Assembly: GCA_013288345.1 (NCBI GenBank)
Contig: JABDCA010000006.1
Coordinates: 18,360 to 82,359, forward strand
Reading direction: 5' to 3'
DNA from: Bacteroidota bacterium
GTDB lineage: Bacteria; Bacteroidota; Bacteroidia; JABEUT01
DNA: 64,000 nt
Shown: positions 1 to 10,011 of the stretch, one piece after another
How positions within the stretch are numbered: the stretch's first letter is position 1
Layout of the letters: each line of letters starts with the position of its first letter
The notes under the pieces: model-generated
What the model saw: only the letters and a program-made list of their open reading frames with translations
Told to the model about the DNA's origin: nothing
The model's database searches: none
Program-made: the position numbers and the translations under genes

Positions 1-991
1 TACCCGTAGAGAAACAAGAGAGCCCGCTAACATAGGAGGCAAGAATCATCCGCGTGTTGTTGCAGACCTTAGTGGAAAAGAAACAATAACTCAGGCAATG
101 CTCTTTGGCATTGGGCATTCATACAATGTTACTACCGGAATTTGGAAAAGCCTAGATCAGGGTGCAGATTATGTATACACAGGCTCTCAGGTAATTCCAT
201 TTAACCTTCCTGAAGGGCTTAAAGCCATTTATGATTCAGCTAGTTGGAAACAAGCAAAACAAAGTCATTCATTTCCTTTCTTCAAAAGTGCTGAGGAGTA
301 CAACTCTTCAATTGAAAGATCAAACGAATTGAATTTTGTAAGTCTCACAATAAAAGATATTACAGCTGGTTTTTTTGAAAAAGTGAACAAGGATGAGACT
401 TTGGTCTGGATCTTAGAAACAGCAAATCAACATGGAATGGCAGAAGAAAGAAGAGTATTAATTGAGCTTCTTTCGAAAAAATACGATACACCGGTAATCA
501 TAAAGCGTATATACAATACTACAACAGAAGATGAAGTACGACTATACTCAGCCACAGATGTAGGTGCTTTACTTATTGATGGAATGGGTGAAGGAATATG
601 GCTAAAGGCGAATGTTCCTGTAAAAAATCTTAACAGCATTGCATTTGGCATACTACAAGCCACACGTACACGCATATCGAAAACCGAATATATATCATGC
701 CCATCTTGCGGTAGGACATTATTTAACCTGCAACAGGTAACAGCGCAAATACATGAACGTACACTACACCTAAAGGGAATCAAAATTGGCATTATGGGCT
801 GTGTAGTAAATGGCCCCGGCGAAATGGCAGATGCTGATTATGGCTATGTGGGTACTGGGGTTGGTAAAATAACCCTGTACAAAGGCAAGCAGGTTGTGCA
901 ACGTAACATTGCATCAGAACAAGCTGTTGAAGCACTTGTTACTCTCATTAAAGATAATGGCGACTGGGTAGAAAAGCCATCAGAAAGCTAA
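1..991 (+). CDS. ispG: IspG (GcpE), 4-hydroxy-3-methylbut-2-enyl diphosphate synthase, 3' part
   Basis: Partial gene: the frame is already open at base 2 and the 5' end lies outside the window, so the ATG at 98 is internal. IspG reductively opens methylerythritol cyclodiphosphate to HMBPP in the MEP isoprenoid pathway using a [4Fe-4S] cluster. Visible are the cluster-binding domain motifs SCPSCGRTLFNLQ (about nt 696-734) and GIMGCVVNGPGEMADADYGY (about nt 790-849), supplying the three Cys ligands and the conserved Glu. The stretch before them matches the extra domain of the long IspG form found in Bacteroidota, chlamydiae and plants. The next gene starts 9 bp after the stop, so this gene probably heads a four-gene operon. 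Confidence 0.95.
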   Translation, partial: TRRETREPANIGGKNHPRVVADLSGKETITQAMLFGIGHSYNVTTGIWKSLDQGADYVYTGSQVIPFNLPEGLKAIYDSASWKQAKQSHSFPFFKSAEEYNSSIERSNELNFVSLTIKDITAGFFEKVNKDETLVWILETANQHGMAEERRVLIELLSKKYDTPVIIKRIYNTTTEDEVRLYSATDVGALLIDGMGEGIWLKANVPVKNLNSIAFGILQATRTRISKTEYISCPSCGRTLFNLQQVTAQIHERTLHLKGIKIGIMGCVVNGPGEMADADYGYVGTGVGKITLYKGKQVVQRNIASEQAVEALVTLIKDNGDWVEKPSES

Positions 992-1000
992 ATTAACAGA

Positions 1001-2116
1001 GTGAATACCTATACTAAAAAGTATTTCGGAAACCTGGATGCATTGCGGTTTCTGGCTTTTATTACTGTATTCCTCGAACACATGATCATCACTAATAATG
1101 GAGCCATCAAGGGTTCTTCATTTTATCAATTTTACGATCAGCACTTTCGCTTAGGAGTTATTGGTTGGGATTTTTACACAGTACTTTCAGGCTTTCTTAT
1201 AACCTGGATAATTCTGGAAGAATATAAATCTACTTCTAAATTTAGTCTGATTTATTTTTGGGTAAAACGTTGTCTGCGTATTTGGCCCCTATATTTCCTC
1301 ATGATAATAATCGGGTTACTTTTAGTAGCTATGTCGCGTTATAGTGGTAATACTGTACACAGCATACCGCCACTAAGTTGGTTACTTACATTCACGCTCA
1401 ATTTTTATATAGTAAATCATGGCCAGGCATTTTTATTCTTTCTTGTTTTCTTCTGGAGCATTTCGGTAGAGGAACAACTATATGCATTATGGGGAATAGT
1501 ATCTAAATGGGCCAAACAGTTATTACCAGCAGTTTGTGTTGTGTTAATTATTGCTTCATTGGCTTTCAGAATATATGCTTTACATAGCCCCACCAATCTA
1601 TATTTTAATTCTCTTAGCTGGTGTGGTAATTTTGCCATCGGTGCTTTGTTAGCCCATTTTTGCATAAAGGGTAGCTCCTCATTCGAAAGATTAAAAAGAC
1701 TACCGAAATCTGTAATACTTATAATATATATCCTCTTTATTGTAAATGTGCTATTTTATAAGCAGATCTATGCATCAGATGTAATGACAGTGATAGAGAG
1801 GCTTTCAGCCTCATGCTTCTTTTCATTTATAATTTTCGAACAGGCATTCTGCGATAACCACTTGTTTACATTGGGCAATCTTACCCGATTAAATTATTTA
1901 GGTAAAATATCCTATGGCCTATTCTGCTACCATGGCTTGGTTATACTGCTGTTTGAACAGTTTCTAATTCACTTTGGTTGGCTAAACAATAGTCTCTCTG
2001 TATTTATTATCACTCCTGTCATTACCTTTGCTGTTACAGTACTTGTATCTGCAATAAGTTATAACTATTTTGAAAAGCCAATTATGAGGCTGCGTTATAA
2101 AATAAAACCTGAATGA
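1001..2116 (+). CDS. Acyltransferase family 3 membrane protein
   Basis: 371 residues from a GTG start (no ATG is available upstream in frame). Very hydrophobic, with about ten membrane segments. The N-terminal LDALRFLAFITVFLEH carries the family's catalytic-type His after the first helix, and SVEEQLYALWGI around residue 150 is the second typical block. Family 3 acyltransferases (OafA/NolL-like) transfer acetyl or other acyl groups to sugars or lipids of the envelope; the acceptor cannot be told from sequence. The stop overlaps the pssA start as ATGA, which suggests translational coupling with phospholipid synthesis genes. Confidence 0.85.
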   Translation: MNTYTKKYFGNLDALRFLAFITVFLEHMIITNNGAIKGSSFYQFYDQHFRLGVIGWDFYTVLSGFLITWIILEEYKSTSKFSLIYFWVKRCLRIWPLYFLMIIIGLLLVAMSRYSGNTVHSIPPLSWLLTFTLNFYIVNHGQAFLFFLVFFWSISVEEQLYALWGIVSKWAKQLLPAVCVVLIIASLAFRIYALHSPTNLYFNSLSWCGNFAIGALLAHFCIKGSSSFERLKRLPKSVILIIYILFIVNVLFYKQIYASDVMTVIERLSASCFFSFIIFEQAFCDNHLFTLGNLTRLNYLGKISYGLFCYHGLVILLFEQFLIHFGWLNNSLSVFIITPVITFAVTVLVSAISYNYFEKPIMRLRYKIKPE

Positions 2117-2841
2117 ACACTATAAAAAAAAATATCCCAAACGCCATTACCTCGCTGAATTTACTTTTTGGCTGCATTGCATTGGTACTTATTTTTCACA
2201 ACAAACTGGTTGATGCTGCATGTATGGTTCTGTTTGCAGGGATAGCAGATTTCTTTGACGGCATGGCAGCCCGTTTACTCAAGGTACATTCTGCAATTGG
2301 CAAAGAGCTAGACTCGCTTGCTGATGTAGTTTCGTTTGGCGTAGTACCGGGAATGATGATATTTAAACTGATTGATAATACAGGTAACTTAGTTGATGAA
2401 AGTGATATTGTGAGATGGATAGGGTTAAGCATTCCTGTTTTTGCTGCATTGCGCCTTGCAAAATTTAATATTGATGAACGCCAGGCTACATATTTTATAG
2501 GAGTACCGACTCCGGCAGTTGCTTTACTCATTTCTTCATTTCCGTTAATACTTATCTACAATGCGGCAGATTTCTATGATAGCGCCTCTGGCCATGTTAC
2601 CCTCCGCTGGATTTTTGTTGCTGTTTCAATAATCTGTTCTGCATTGATGGTATTACCAATCCCGCTTATATCAATGAAATTTAAGAACATGTCCTGGACC
2701 GGTAATAAGTCAAGATTTCTACTGCTAATTCTTTCTCTTATAAGTATTATAGTATTTCGATTTGCTTCAGTTCCAATTATAATGATGCTTTATATAGTGC
2801 TTTCATTATTTGCAAATCCTGCAAAAGAAACGCATGAATAG
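2113..2841 (+). CDS. pssA: CDP-diacylglycerol--serine O-phosphatidyltransferase
   Basis: 242-residue integral membrane enzyme that makes phosphatidylserine, the precursor of phosphatidylethanolamine. The CDP-alcohol phosphotransferase signature D-G-x2-A-R-x8-G-x3-D-x3-D is complete: it begins DGMAARLL at about residue 49 and ends with GKELDSLAD. Several hydrophobic helices follow. The start overlaps the acyltransferase stop by 4 nt and the 3' end overlaps the next gene by 8 nt, so the three are co-transcribed. Other CDP-alcohol transferases are possible, but length and neighbours fit the Bacteroidota PssA. Confidence 0.9.
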   Translation: MNTIKKNIPNAITSLNLLFGCIALVLIFHNKLVDAACMVLFAGIADFFDGMAARLLKVHSAIGKELDSLADVVSFGVVPGMMIFKLIDNTGNLVDESDIVRWIGLSIPVFAALRLAKFNIDERQATYFIGVPTPAVALLISSFPLILIYNAADFYDSASGHVTLRWIFVAVSIICSALMVLPIPLISMKFKNMSWTGNKSRFLLLILSLISIIVFRFASVPIIMMLYIVLSLFANPAKETHE

Positions 2842-3721
2842 GAAAATATGTTTCATAATTAATCCTATTTCCGGCACAGGTAGCTGGAAGGGAATAGAAG
2901 AGAGTATCACCAGATATTTAGACCCTTCGTTTCACACTGTTCTTTACTATACTGAATATGCAGGCCATGCAATTGAGCTTGCAAACGATGCTGCCGCAAC
3001 ATGCGATATAGTAGTTGCAGTTGGTGGCGATGGCATGATGAATGAAGTGGCACGCGGAATAATAGGTACTAAAGCGGCTCTGGCAATTATACCTACCGGT
3101 TCGGGTAATGCTTTAGCGCGGCACTTATTAATACCTATTAATCATAAAGGCGCTATTGAATGTATTAACAAAATGAATACTCGTGTTATAGATAGCGCTA
3201 CAATGAACGATGAAGATTTCTTTGCTGTCTGTGGTACGGGTTTTGACGCTGAGGTAGCCAATAAATTTGCTAATAGCTCTAAGCGTGGCTTCTTTACATA
3301 TCTTTCAATAGCTGCTTCAAGTTATTTTAAATACAAGCCCGTTGAATATGATATTATGATAGATGGGAACAGTTCCACCGAAAAAGCGTTCCTTATAAGC
3401 ATTGCTAACAGCAGCCAATATGGCAACAACGCCCATATAGCACCAAATGCCTCAACAAGAGATGGGGTATTGGATGTTTGTATAATAAAGCCCTTCTCCC
3501 TCATTGTATCACCCATATTAGCTTATAGGCTATTCAGGTGGTCACTCGACCGTTCTCCTTATATGAAAACAATTCAAGGCAAGAGCATTACTATTCGTAA
3601 TGCCGATAAGCAGACTCCTTTATGTATTCATTATGATGGTGAAGCTGCCGGAACAACACATGAGATTAAGGTAGAGATTGCGCCGAGGACATTAAAAGTA
3701 GTAGTTCCTAAGGCCAGCTAA
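2834..3721 (+). CDS. Diacylglycerol/sphingosine kinase-family lipid kinase (YegS/LCB5 type)
   Basis: 295 residues from the ATG at 2834 (MNRKICFIINP); an in-frame start 24 nt upstream is possible, but it lies deeper in pssA and adds only charged residues. The catalytic domain has the nucleotide-binding GGDGMMNEVARGI (about residue 64) and PTGSGNALARHL (about residue 92), and a C-terminal beta-sandwich with HYDGEAAG typical of DAGK-catalytic proteins. It should phosphorylate diacylglycerol or a sphingoid/ceramide-like lipid. Many Bacteroidota make sphingolipids, so the substrate is open. Last gene of the ispG-pssA operon; 3 bp separate it from the convergent metH stop. Confidence 0.88.
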   Translation: MNRKICFIINPISGTGSWKGIEESITRYLDPSFHTVLYYTEYAGHAIELANDAAATCDIVVAVGGDGMMNEVARGIIGTKAALAIIPTGSGNALARHLLIPINHKGAIECINKMNTRVIDSATMNDEDFFAVCGTGFDAEVANKFANSSKRGFFTYLSIAASSYFKYKPVEYDIMIDGNSSTEKAFLISIANSSQYGNNAHIAPNASTRDGVLDVCIIKPFSLIVSPILAYRLFRWSLDRSPYMKTIQGKSITIRNADKQTPLCIHYDGEAAGTTHEIKVEIAPRTLKVVVPKAS

Positions 3722-3724
3722 TTT

Positions 3725-6700
3725 CTAGTAACTCAAATTAGGCCTCATCCACTTTTCAGCATCTTCAAGGCTCATGCCTTTACGTTTGGCATACTCTGTA
3801 ATTTGTTCCTTATTTATTTTACCTAAGGCAAAGTAATGCGAACCAGGATGAGCGAAGTACAAACCACTAACTGCAGCGGTTGGGTACATGGCCATGCTCT
3901 CGGTAAGTTCAATACCTGTATTCTTGCTTACTTCAAATAAATTAAAGTGCAAAATCTTTTCTGTATGATCCGGGCTTGCAGGATATCCCGGTGCAGGGCG
4001 TATTCCACGGTATTCTTCTTTGATCAACTCCTCTCCGCTAAGCTTTTCATCAGGAACGTATGCCCATATTTCCTTACGCACTTTTTCGTGCATTAATTCA
4101 GCAAATGCTTCTGCAAGCCTGTCGGCTAAAGCTTTAATCATTATGCTATTATAATCATCGTGGTCTTTTTCAAACTTCTCGATCCATTTTTCAATACCAA
4201 TGCCGGCAGTAACTGCAAAGCCACCCACATAATCTTTTCTACCTGATTCTTTAGGGGCTATAAAATCTGCAAGGGCAACATTGTTTTGTCCTTCCGCTTT
4301 TTTTGTTTGCTGGCGTAGTGTATGCAATACTGTTTTTACATTCTTACGCGTATCATCTGTATAAATTTCAATATCATCATCGTTTATCGTATTGGCAGGA
4401 TAAAAACCGATCACTGCATTTGCAGTTAGCCATTTTCCTGCAATAATTTTCTTAAGCAACTCTTGCCCATCGTCAAATAGCTTCTTCGCTTCTTGTCCAC
4501 GTTCAGGATCACTGAATATTTTAGGATAACTGCCTTTCATCTCCCAAGCATGGAAGAAAGGAGTCCAGTCGATGTACCTTGCAATTTCAGCTAATGGGTA
4601 ATTTGCAAATACTTTATTTCCTAAACCAGTCGGCCTTACGATTTCTGTTGTGTTCCAATCGGTTTTAAATTTATTAGCTCGGGCTTCAGCCATGCTAATA
4701 TATTTATCCTGTGCTTGTTTGTTTAAATGTTGCTTGCGCAAGCTTTCATATTCCTCACTTACTTTTTCAACATATTGTGGTTTGCTTTCAGACAACAAAC
4801 TACTTGCTACATTAACACAGCGCGATGCATCGTTTACATATATTACAGGGAAATCATATTCAGGTGCTATGCGCACAGCAGTATGTATTTTAGATGTAGT
4901 TGCACCACCAATAAGCAAAGGAATATTCATGTTCAATCGCTTCATTTCTTTGGCTATATGTACCATCTCATCTAACGAAGGAGTAATGAGGCCGCTCACA
5001 CCAATTATATCTACTTTCTCAGCTATAGCAGCTTCCAATATCTTCTCACATGGGACCATTACACCCATGTCAATCACTTTATAATTGTTACATCCAAGCA
5101 CAACGCCTACAATATTTTTACCAATATCGTGTACATCGCCTTTTACCGTAGCCATTAATATTTTACCAACAGCAGCAGCGCCTTCCGATTTTTCTGCTTC
5201 CATAAATGGAGTGAGGTAGGCAACGGATTTCTTCATTACACGAGCACTCTTAACTACTTGTGGTAAAAACATTTTACCGGAACCGAACAGGTCGCCTACT
5301 ATGCTCATGCCATCCATCAGGGGGCCTTCAATCACTTCAAGTGATCGAGGGAAAAGCTTGCGGGCTTCTTCAGTATCTTCATCTATATAATCTGTAATAC
5401 CTTTTACCAATGCATGTGCAAGGCGTTCTTTTACAGGCAGCTTCCTCCACTCTTCATCTTTCTCAACTTTCTTTCCTGCAGATTTTACAGTTTCAGCATA
5501 ATTTAAAAGCTTTTCCGTCGCATCTTCCTTGCGGTTGAGCAATACATCTTCTACTAATATTAAAAGATCTTTAGGTATCTCATCATATATCTGCAACATG
5601 CCAGGGTTAACAATACCCATATCCATACCGGCTTTTATTGCATGGTAAAGAAACGCAGAATGTATTGCTTCGCGAACAGTATCATTGCCACGGAAAGAAA
5701 AAGACACATTACTAACACCACCGCTTACTTTAGCATGAGGCAGGTTTTCTTTTATCCATTTTGTGGCTCCAAAGAAGTCAAGGGCATTTAGTTTATGCTC
5801 TTCCATACCTGTCGCCACAGGAAAAATATTCGGATCGAAAATAATGTCCTGTGCCGGGAAGCCAACTTCTTTCGTCAGAATATTATATGCTCTTTGGCAT
5901 ATTTCTTTTCTGCGGTCTAATGTATCTGCTTGTCCCTTTTCATCAAAGGCCATTACAACTGTAGCCGCACCATACTTCTTTATTTTGCGTGCCTGTTCTT
6001 TAAATTTTTCTTCGCCTTCTTTTAAGCTTATTGAGTTTACAATTCCTTTCCCCTGCAAACATTTAAGTCCTGCTTCTATTACTTCCCATTTACTGGAATC
6101 GACCATTATAGGCAAGCGTGCAATATCTGGCTCGGCAGCTACAAGGTTTAAATATTTTACCATGACAGCTTTTGAATCTATCATGGCCTCATCCATATTT
6201 ATATCAATAACCTGTGCACCACCATCTACCTGGTCGCGGGCAATAGCAAGTGCACCTTCATAATCGCCTGATGTAATAAAACGAGAGAATTTTTTTGAAC
6301 CTGTAATATTAGTGCGCTCACCAATATTCATAAAGTTACTACCCGGAAAGAGAGTTACATCTTCTAGTCCACTCAAATGAAACAAAGTATCTGCAACCGG
6401 TTTTTTGCGAGGTGTAGCAAGTGATGCAGCATGTGCTATAGCCTTAATATGTTCAGGTGTAGTACCGCAACAACCGCCGACAATATTTATAAAACCACTT
6501 TTAAGAAAATCAGAAACAAGAGAACACATAGTTTCCGGAGTCTCATCATATTCGCCAAACTGGTTAGGTAAGCCTGCATTAGGATATGCACTAACATAGT
6601 ATGGAGCTTTTTGAGCCATTTCTTCAAGATACGGCCTCATTTCTTTGGCACCCAAGGCGCAATTCAAGCCAATGCTCAATAAATTTTCGTGGCTCACTGA

Positions 6701-7384
6701 ATCTAAAAATGCACCAACCGTTTGACCGGATAATGTTCTTCCACTGGCATCGGTAATAGTAACTGAAACCATTATAGGCAACCGCTTGCCAACACTCTCA
6801 AAATAGGTTTCAATAGCAAATAACGCGGCCTTCGCATTCAAGCTATCGAATATAGTTTCCACCAACAATACATCTACTCCACCATCAACTAACCCTTTTA
6901 TCTGTTCGGTGTAAGCAGCAACCACATCATCAAAATACACTGCCCTAAAGCCCGGATCGTTTACATCGGGAGATAACGAAGTGGTACGGTTTGTCGGACC
7001 GATAGCCCCTGCAACAAATTTTGCTTTACCAGGATGTTTCTTTACATATTCATCGACTGCCTTTCGTGCAATTTTTGCCGATTCAAGGTTCAATTCGTAT
7101 GTAAGTTCACTCATATGATAATCGGCCAGCGAAAGCGGATTAGCATTGAATGTATTTGTTTCGATAATATCGGCACCTGCTTCTAAATAAGCAGTATGAA
7201 TTTCTTCTATCATCGATGGTTTTGTGATAGAGAATAGGTCGTTATTGCCTTTTACCGAATATTTATAATCCTTAAAACGCTCCCCACGATAGTCTTCTTC
7301 AGTCGGCTTATACCGCTGAATCATGGTGCCCATCGCACCATCTATAACAAGTATTCGTTTTTCTAATTCTTTTTCGATTGACAT
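3725..7384 (-). CDS. metH: Cobalamin-dependent methionine synthase
   Basis: 1219 residues from the ATG at 7384; a TTG codon three residues earlier is less likely. Transfers methyl from methyl-tetrahydrofolate to homocysteine via cobalamin. All four modules are present in order: homocysteine/zinc domain (Cys near 241 and the GGCCGT pair near 302), folate domain ([14 protein letters not shown] near 355), cap plus B12 domain with the axial-His motif DVHDIGKN near 750, and the reactivation domain with RPAPGYP near 1133. Full family length and apparently intact. It lies 9 bp after trpS on the same strand, leaving no room for a cobalamin or SAM riboswitch, so it is probably expressed from the trpS promoter. 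Confidence 0.97.
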   Translation of the reverse strand: MSIEKELEKRILVIDGAMGTMIQRYKPTEEDYRGERFKDYKYSVKGNNDLFSITKPSMIEEIHTAYLEAGADIIETNTFNANPLSLADYHMSELTYELNLESAKIARKAVDEYVKKHPGKAKFVAGAIGPTNRTTSLSPDVNDPGFRAVYFDDVVAAYTEQIKGLVDGGVDVLLVETIFDSLNAKAALFAIETYFESVGKRLPIMVSVTITDASGRTLSGQTVGAFLDSVSHENLLSIGLNCALGAKEMRPYLEEMAQKAPYYVSAYPNAGLPNQFGEYDETPETMCSLVSDFLKSGFINIVGGCCGTTPEHIKAIAHAASLATPRKKPVADTLFHLSGLEDVTLFPGSNFMNIGERTNITGSKKFSRFITSGDYEGALAIARDQVDGGAQVIDINMDEAMIDSKAVMVKYLNLVAAEPDIARLPIMVDSSKWEVIEAGLKCLQGKGIVNSISLKEGEEKFKEQARKIKKYGAATVVMAFDEKGQADTLDRRKEICQRAYNILTKEVGFPAQDIIFDPNIFPVATGMEEHKLNALDFFGATKWIKENLPHAKVSGGVSNVSFSFRGNDTVREAIHSAFLYHAIKAGMDMGIVNPGMLQIYDEIPKDLLILVEDVLLNRKEDATEKLLNYAETVKSAGKKVEKDEEWRKLPVKERLAHALVKGITDYIDEDTEEARKLFPRSLEVIEGPLMDGMSIVGDLFGSGKMFLPQVVKSARVMKKSVAYLTPFMEAEKSEGAAAVGKILMATVKGDVHDIGKNIVGVVLGCNNYKVIDMGVMVPCEKILEAAIAEKVDIIGVSGLITPSLDEMVHIAKEMKRLNMNIPLLIGGATTSKIHTAVRIAPEYDFPVIYVNDASRCVNVASSLLSESKPQYVEKVSEEYESLRKQHLNKQAQDKYISMAEARANKFKTDWNTTEIVRPTGLGNKVFANYPLAEIARYIDWTPFFHAWEMKGSYPKIFSDPERGQEAKKLFDDGQELLKKIIAGKWLTANAVIGFYPANTINDDDIEIYTDDTRKNVKTVLHTLRQQTKKAEGQNNVALADFIAPKESGRKDYVGGFAVTAGIGIEKWIEKFEKDHDDYNSIMIKALADRLAEAFAELMHEKVRKEIWAYVPDEKLSGEELIKEEYRGIRPAPGYPASPDHTEKILHFNLFEVSKNTGIELTESMAMYPTAAVSGLYFAHPGSHYFALGKINKEQITEYAKRKGMSLEDAEKWMRPNLSY

Positions 7385-7393
7385 AGTAATCAA

Positions 7394-8365
7394 TTATGAA
7401 TATCCTAATGCTTTCCTAACTCTCTTTAACGTAGTATGTGCCACTATTCTTGCTTTATCCGCACCTATTTTAAGTTGCTTATCCAGTTCGCTTCTATTGG
7501 TCATATAGTCGTTATACAACTCTCTTTCCTTACCGAATTTTTCCATTATGGTAACAAACAAAGCTTCTTTTGCTTGTCCATAACCCATACCACCTCGCAG
7601 ATAATTACCACGCATTTCTTCAATTTTCTCCTTTGTGGCTAACAGGCTATATATTTTAAAAACATTGCAGGTGTCAGGGTTCTTAGGCTCTTCAACTGTT
7701 TTGGCATCGGTAACAATCTTCATTACATTTTTTCTCAAATCTTTTTCAGGCAGAAAAATGTTAATGGTATTGTTGTATGATTTACTCATCTTTTGCCCGT
7801 CAATACCCGGTATTATCATTACCTGTTCATTTATCATAGCTTCAGGTAGTACAAATACATCTCCACAACGACGGTTAACTGCCGAAGCAATATCGCGTGC
7901 AATTTCTAAATGCTGTTGCTGGTCTTTACCTACAGGTACAAAGTTGGCATCGTATAAAATAATATCAGCTGTCATTAATACAGGATAGATAAACACACCT
8001 GCATTAACCTCTGAAAGCCTATCTAATTTATCCTTGAACGAAGTTGCATTAGCCAACATAGGGTATGGTGCAAAGCAATTCAGGTACCAGGTAAGTTCAG
8101 CTACTTCAGGCACATCTGACTGGCGATAGAAAACTGTTTTATCAGTATTCAAGCCACAAGCAAGCCAAGCCGCCGCAACCGAATAGGTGTTCTCTCTTAG
8201 CACATCAGCATCAGTTATAGTAGTAAGCGAATGCATATCGGCTATAAACAGGAATGAATCATTTTTGCTATCATTCGACATATCTATAGCTGGCTTAATT
8301 GCCCCTAAAATATTACCCAAATGAGGAATACCTGTGCTTTGTATGCCTGTAAGTATTCTGGCCAT
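7394..8365 (-). CDS. trpS: Tryptophanyl-tRNA synthetase
   Basis: 323-residue class I aminoacyl-tRNA synthetase that charges tRNA-Trp. The HIGH-type motif appears as PHLGN (about residue 15) and the KMSKS loop as KMSKSYNN (about residue 193); length is normal for bacterial TrpRS. First gene of a two-gene unit with metH. A TATTTTTG -7 element (minus strand, 8402-8395) lies about 30 nt upstream of the ATG and is the likely promoter. No T-box or trp attenuator-like leader fits in the short 5' region. Confidence 0.96.
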   Translation of the reverse strand: MARILTGIQSTGIPHLGNILGAIKPAIDMSNDSKNDSFLFIADMHSLTTITDADVLRENTYSVAAAWLACGLNTDKTVFYRQSDVPEVAELTWYLNCFAPYPMLANATSFKDKLDRLSEVNAGVFIYPVLMTADIILYDANFVPVGKDQQQHLEIARDIASAVNRRCGDVFVLPEAMINEQVMIIPGIDGQKMSKSYNNTINIFLPEKDLRKNVMKIVTDAKTVEEPKNPDTCNVFKIYSLLATKEKIEEMRGNYLRGGMGYGQAKEALFVTIMEKFGKERELYNDYMTNRSELDKQLKIGADKARIVAHTTLKRVRKALGYS

Positions 8366-8394
8366 AATTGGTATTGCTTTTGATTTATCGGGTA

Positions 8395-8402
8395 CAAAAA
8401 TA
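8395..8402 (-). promoter_or_regulatory. Predicted -7 promoter element of trpS-metH
   Basis: TATTTTTG on the minus strand matches the Bacteroidota TAnnTTTG consensus and ends 29 nt before the trpS ATG. No clear TTG at the -33 position. Confidence 0.5.
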
Positions 8403-8492
8403 GTTAATTATCATGGGTTTTAGCCCATTGGTGCTTATCTGGTCTTCTATTATTGGTAAGAAGTAATTGTGGCTCCTCCCTGTGTAAGCAGT

Positions 8493-8765
8493 TTAGCGAG
8501 AAGCTAAGAGCATTCGCATACGCTGCATAGCAATCTTGCTATAGTACTTTATATGCTCACGGAAAAAATAAATTGCTGCTACTACAAATACTAAATAGGT
8601 AATTGTAAGCAGGTACACTATGCCCGAATTGATAGTTTTAGCTATGCCTCCGCTTGAATTGGCATTAGATTGTACACCCGCAGTACAAACGGAACATTGT
8701 GCTACCGACCACAAAGGAAGTAGGAGAATTACAAAAGAGAAAAATATTCTTTTGATGTTTTTCAT
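8493..8765 (-). CDS. Small CxxC-containing membrane protein of the cytochrome oxidase operon
   Basis: 90 residues, not assigned to a named family. A cleavable-looking signal (LLLPLWSVAQ) is followed directly by CSVCTAG, so a CxxC pair would sit at the mature N-terminus outside the inner membrane. One transmembrane helix spans about 48-69, followed by a basic tail (FREHIKYYSK) predicted cytoplasmic. The Gln before the first Cys is a poor lipobox. It lies 22 bp after the DUF420 gene and ends the ctaB operon, so a role in oxidase assembly or metal/thiol handling is inferred from position only. Confidence 0.75.
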   Translation of the reverse strand: MKNIKRIFFSFVILLLPLWSVAQCSVCTAGVQSNANSSGGIAKTINSGIVYLLTITYLVFVVAAIYFFREHIKYYSKIAMQRMRMLLASR

Positions 8766-8787
8766 GATGCGAATTTACAAAAAAAAC

Positions 8788-9312
8788 CTAGAACGGGTAA
8801 TAGGGCGATATCATAAGGTATACCACTACCCCGGTAGTAGTTACATATAGCCATATTGGCATAGCCCAACGGGCAATTTTACGATGCTTTACAATATCAT
8901 TGCTCAAGCCACGGTAAAAAGTAAGTAATACTAAAGGCAATACCAAAGCAGCCAGTATTATATGCGATATGAGTATCGTCAGGTAAACAGGCCTCATGGG
9001 ATTATCTTTAGGGAATAGCGTTTCCTTACCAAAAGCATGGTACGCTACATAGCTAAGTAAAAATATTGCCGAAAGGGTAAATGCAGTAATGTTAAGGGTG
9101 CGGTGCAACTTTATTTTTTTATTGCGGATTGCGAAATAAGATGAGACAAGTAAAACTGTACAGGTACCATTCAGCATTGCATTCAGCATTGGGCAATGCT
9201 TCAATATATCGGGCATTACATCTGGCTTTGGCATAAGGTTAAGTATTATAACTAAACCAACAACTGCAATGGTTACGCCAAAAATTATACGGAATACTAG
9301 TTTATCTGTCAT
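8788..9312 (-). CDS. DUF420 family membrane protein (CtaM-like)
   Basis: 174 residues with four or five transmembrane helices and conserved helix-embedded His residues (HCPMLNAMLNG, RTLNITAF, YHAFGK, SHIILAALVLP). DUF420 proteins accompany haem-copper oxidase genes; the Staphylococcus member CtaM is needed for aa3-type oxidase activity. The position here, between the SCO-like gene (9 bp upstream) and the small CxxC gene, agrees with an oxidase maturation role. The assignment rests on the overall pattern and the neighbourhood. Confidence 0.82.
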   Translation of the reverse strand: MTDKLVFRIIFGVTIAVVGLVIILNLMPKPDVMPDILKHCPMLNAMLNGTCTVLLVSSYFAIRNKKIKLHRTLNITAFTLSAIFLLSYVAYHAFGKETLFPKDNPMRPVYLTILISHIILAALVLPLVLLTFYRGLSNDIVKHRKIARWAMPIWLYVTTTGVVVYLMISPYYPF

Positions 9313-9321
9313 GTTGTAATT

Positions 9322-10008
9322 TTAAATTGCATCTATATCCTTACCTTCTTTCTGTTCTTTTAATTGCTTCCTTACAAAGTATTCTGCTTCCATCATACCT
9401 ATTTCATCAATCAACCTGTCTATCTCTTTTACCTGTAGTCCGTTATATATACCACGTATATCGCCTTCCTTATCAATTAAAAAGAAATAATTAAAGCCAC
9501 TATTATAGGCTATACCGGCAGGTTTATAAAAACTCTCCGTGGCTATATAATTGAGTTCTTGTGCACTACCACTTAAAAAAGTCCTTCTTTTACCCGCATG
9601 TATTGTGGTTGCATAATCCTGCATGCTTTTAGCACTTTCCGAATCGAGGGTGAAGGTAAGCATACGCAATGCTGTATCTAGGTCGCTTCTTTCATCTATA
9701 CGGTTCATGAGGACCGCCATCGATGGAGCTTTTTCTTTATCATGTATATTGGTAAAATAGGCTACCCATATTTTACCGTTAAGTGCACCTGAATTATATT
9801 GCTGCCCAAACTGGTTAGTTAAAATAAAATCGGGTATGCGGTAAAATGCAGTATCAGTCTTTGCTTTACCATCTATAGTAAGATGTAAGACCTTTTTGGG
9901 TCCAAAATAGGCAAGTCGTATGAAAGACTTCTCTTTACCTGCAGCAAGAAAAACGTAAATGGCTGAAGGGAATACTAAAATGAATAGTAATGTCAGCGCT
10001 TTTTTCAA
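9322..10008 (-). CDS. SCO1/SenC-like protein lacking copper ligands
   Basis: 228 residues from a TTG start, 3 nt after the subunit IV stop; no other Met allows a full-length protein. One N-terminal membrane anchor (ALTLLFILVFPSAIYVFLAA) is followed by a thioredoxin-like periplasmic domain (IPDFILTNQFGQQYN, KIWVAYFTNIHDKEKAP, YFFLIDKEGDIRGIYNG). SCO1 proteins deliver copper to the CuA site of cytochrome oxidase using a CxxxC pair and a distal His. Here the segment after YFTN reads IHDKEKAP and the protein contains no cysteine at all, so it cannot bind copper in the usual way. Fold and operon position still support an oxidase assembly role, perhaps structural. Confidence 0.8.
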   Translation of the reverse strand: MKKALTLLFILVFPSAIYVFLAAGKEKSFIRLAYFGPKKVLHLTIDGKAKTDTAFYRIPDFILTNQFGQQYNSGALNGKIWVAYFTNIHDKEKAPSMAVLMNRIDERSDLDTALRMLTFTLDSESAKSMQDYATTIHAGKRRTFLSGSAQELNYIATESFYKPAGIAYNSGFNYFFLIDKEGDIRGIYNGLQVKEIDRLIDEIGMMEAEYFVRKQLKEQKEGKDIDAI

Positions 10009-10011
10009 AGC

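Noticed and set aside
7385..7396. Riboswitch (cobalamin or SAM) in front of metH
   Set aside because: The trpS stop is 9 bp from the metH ATG, leaving no room for one.
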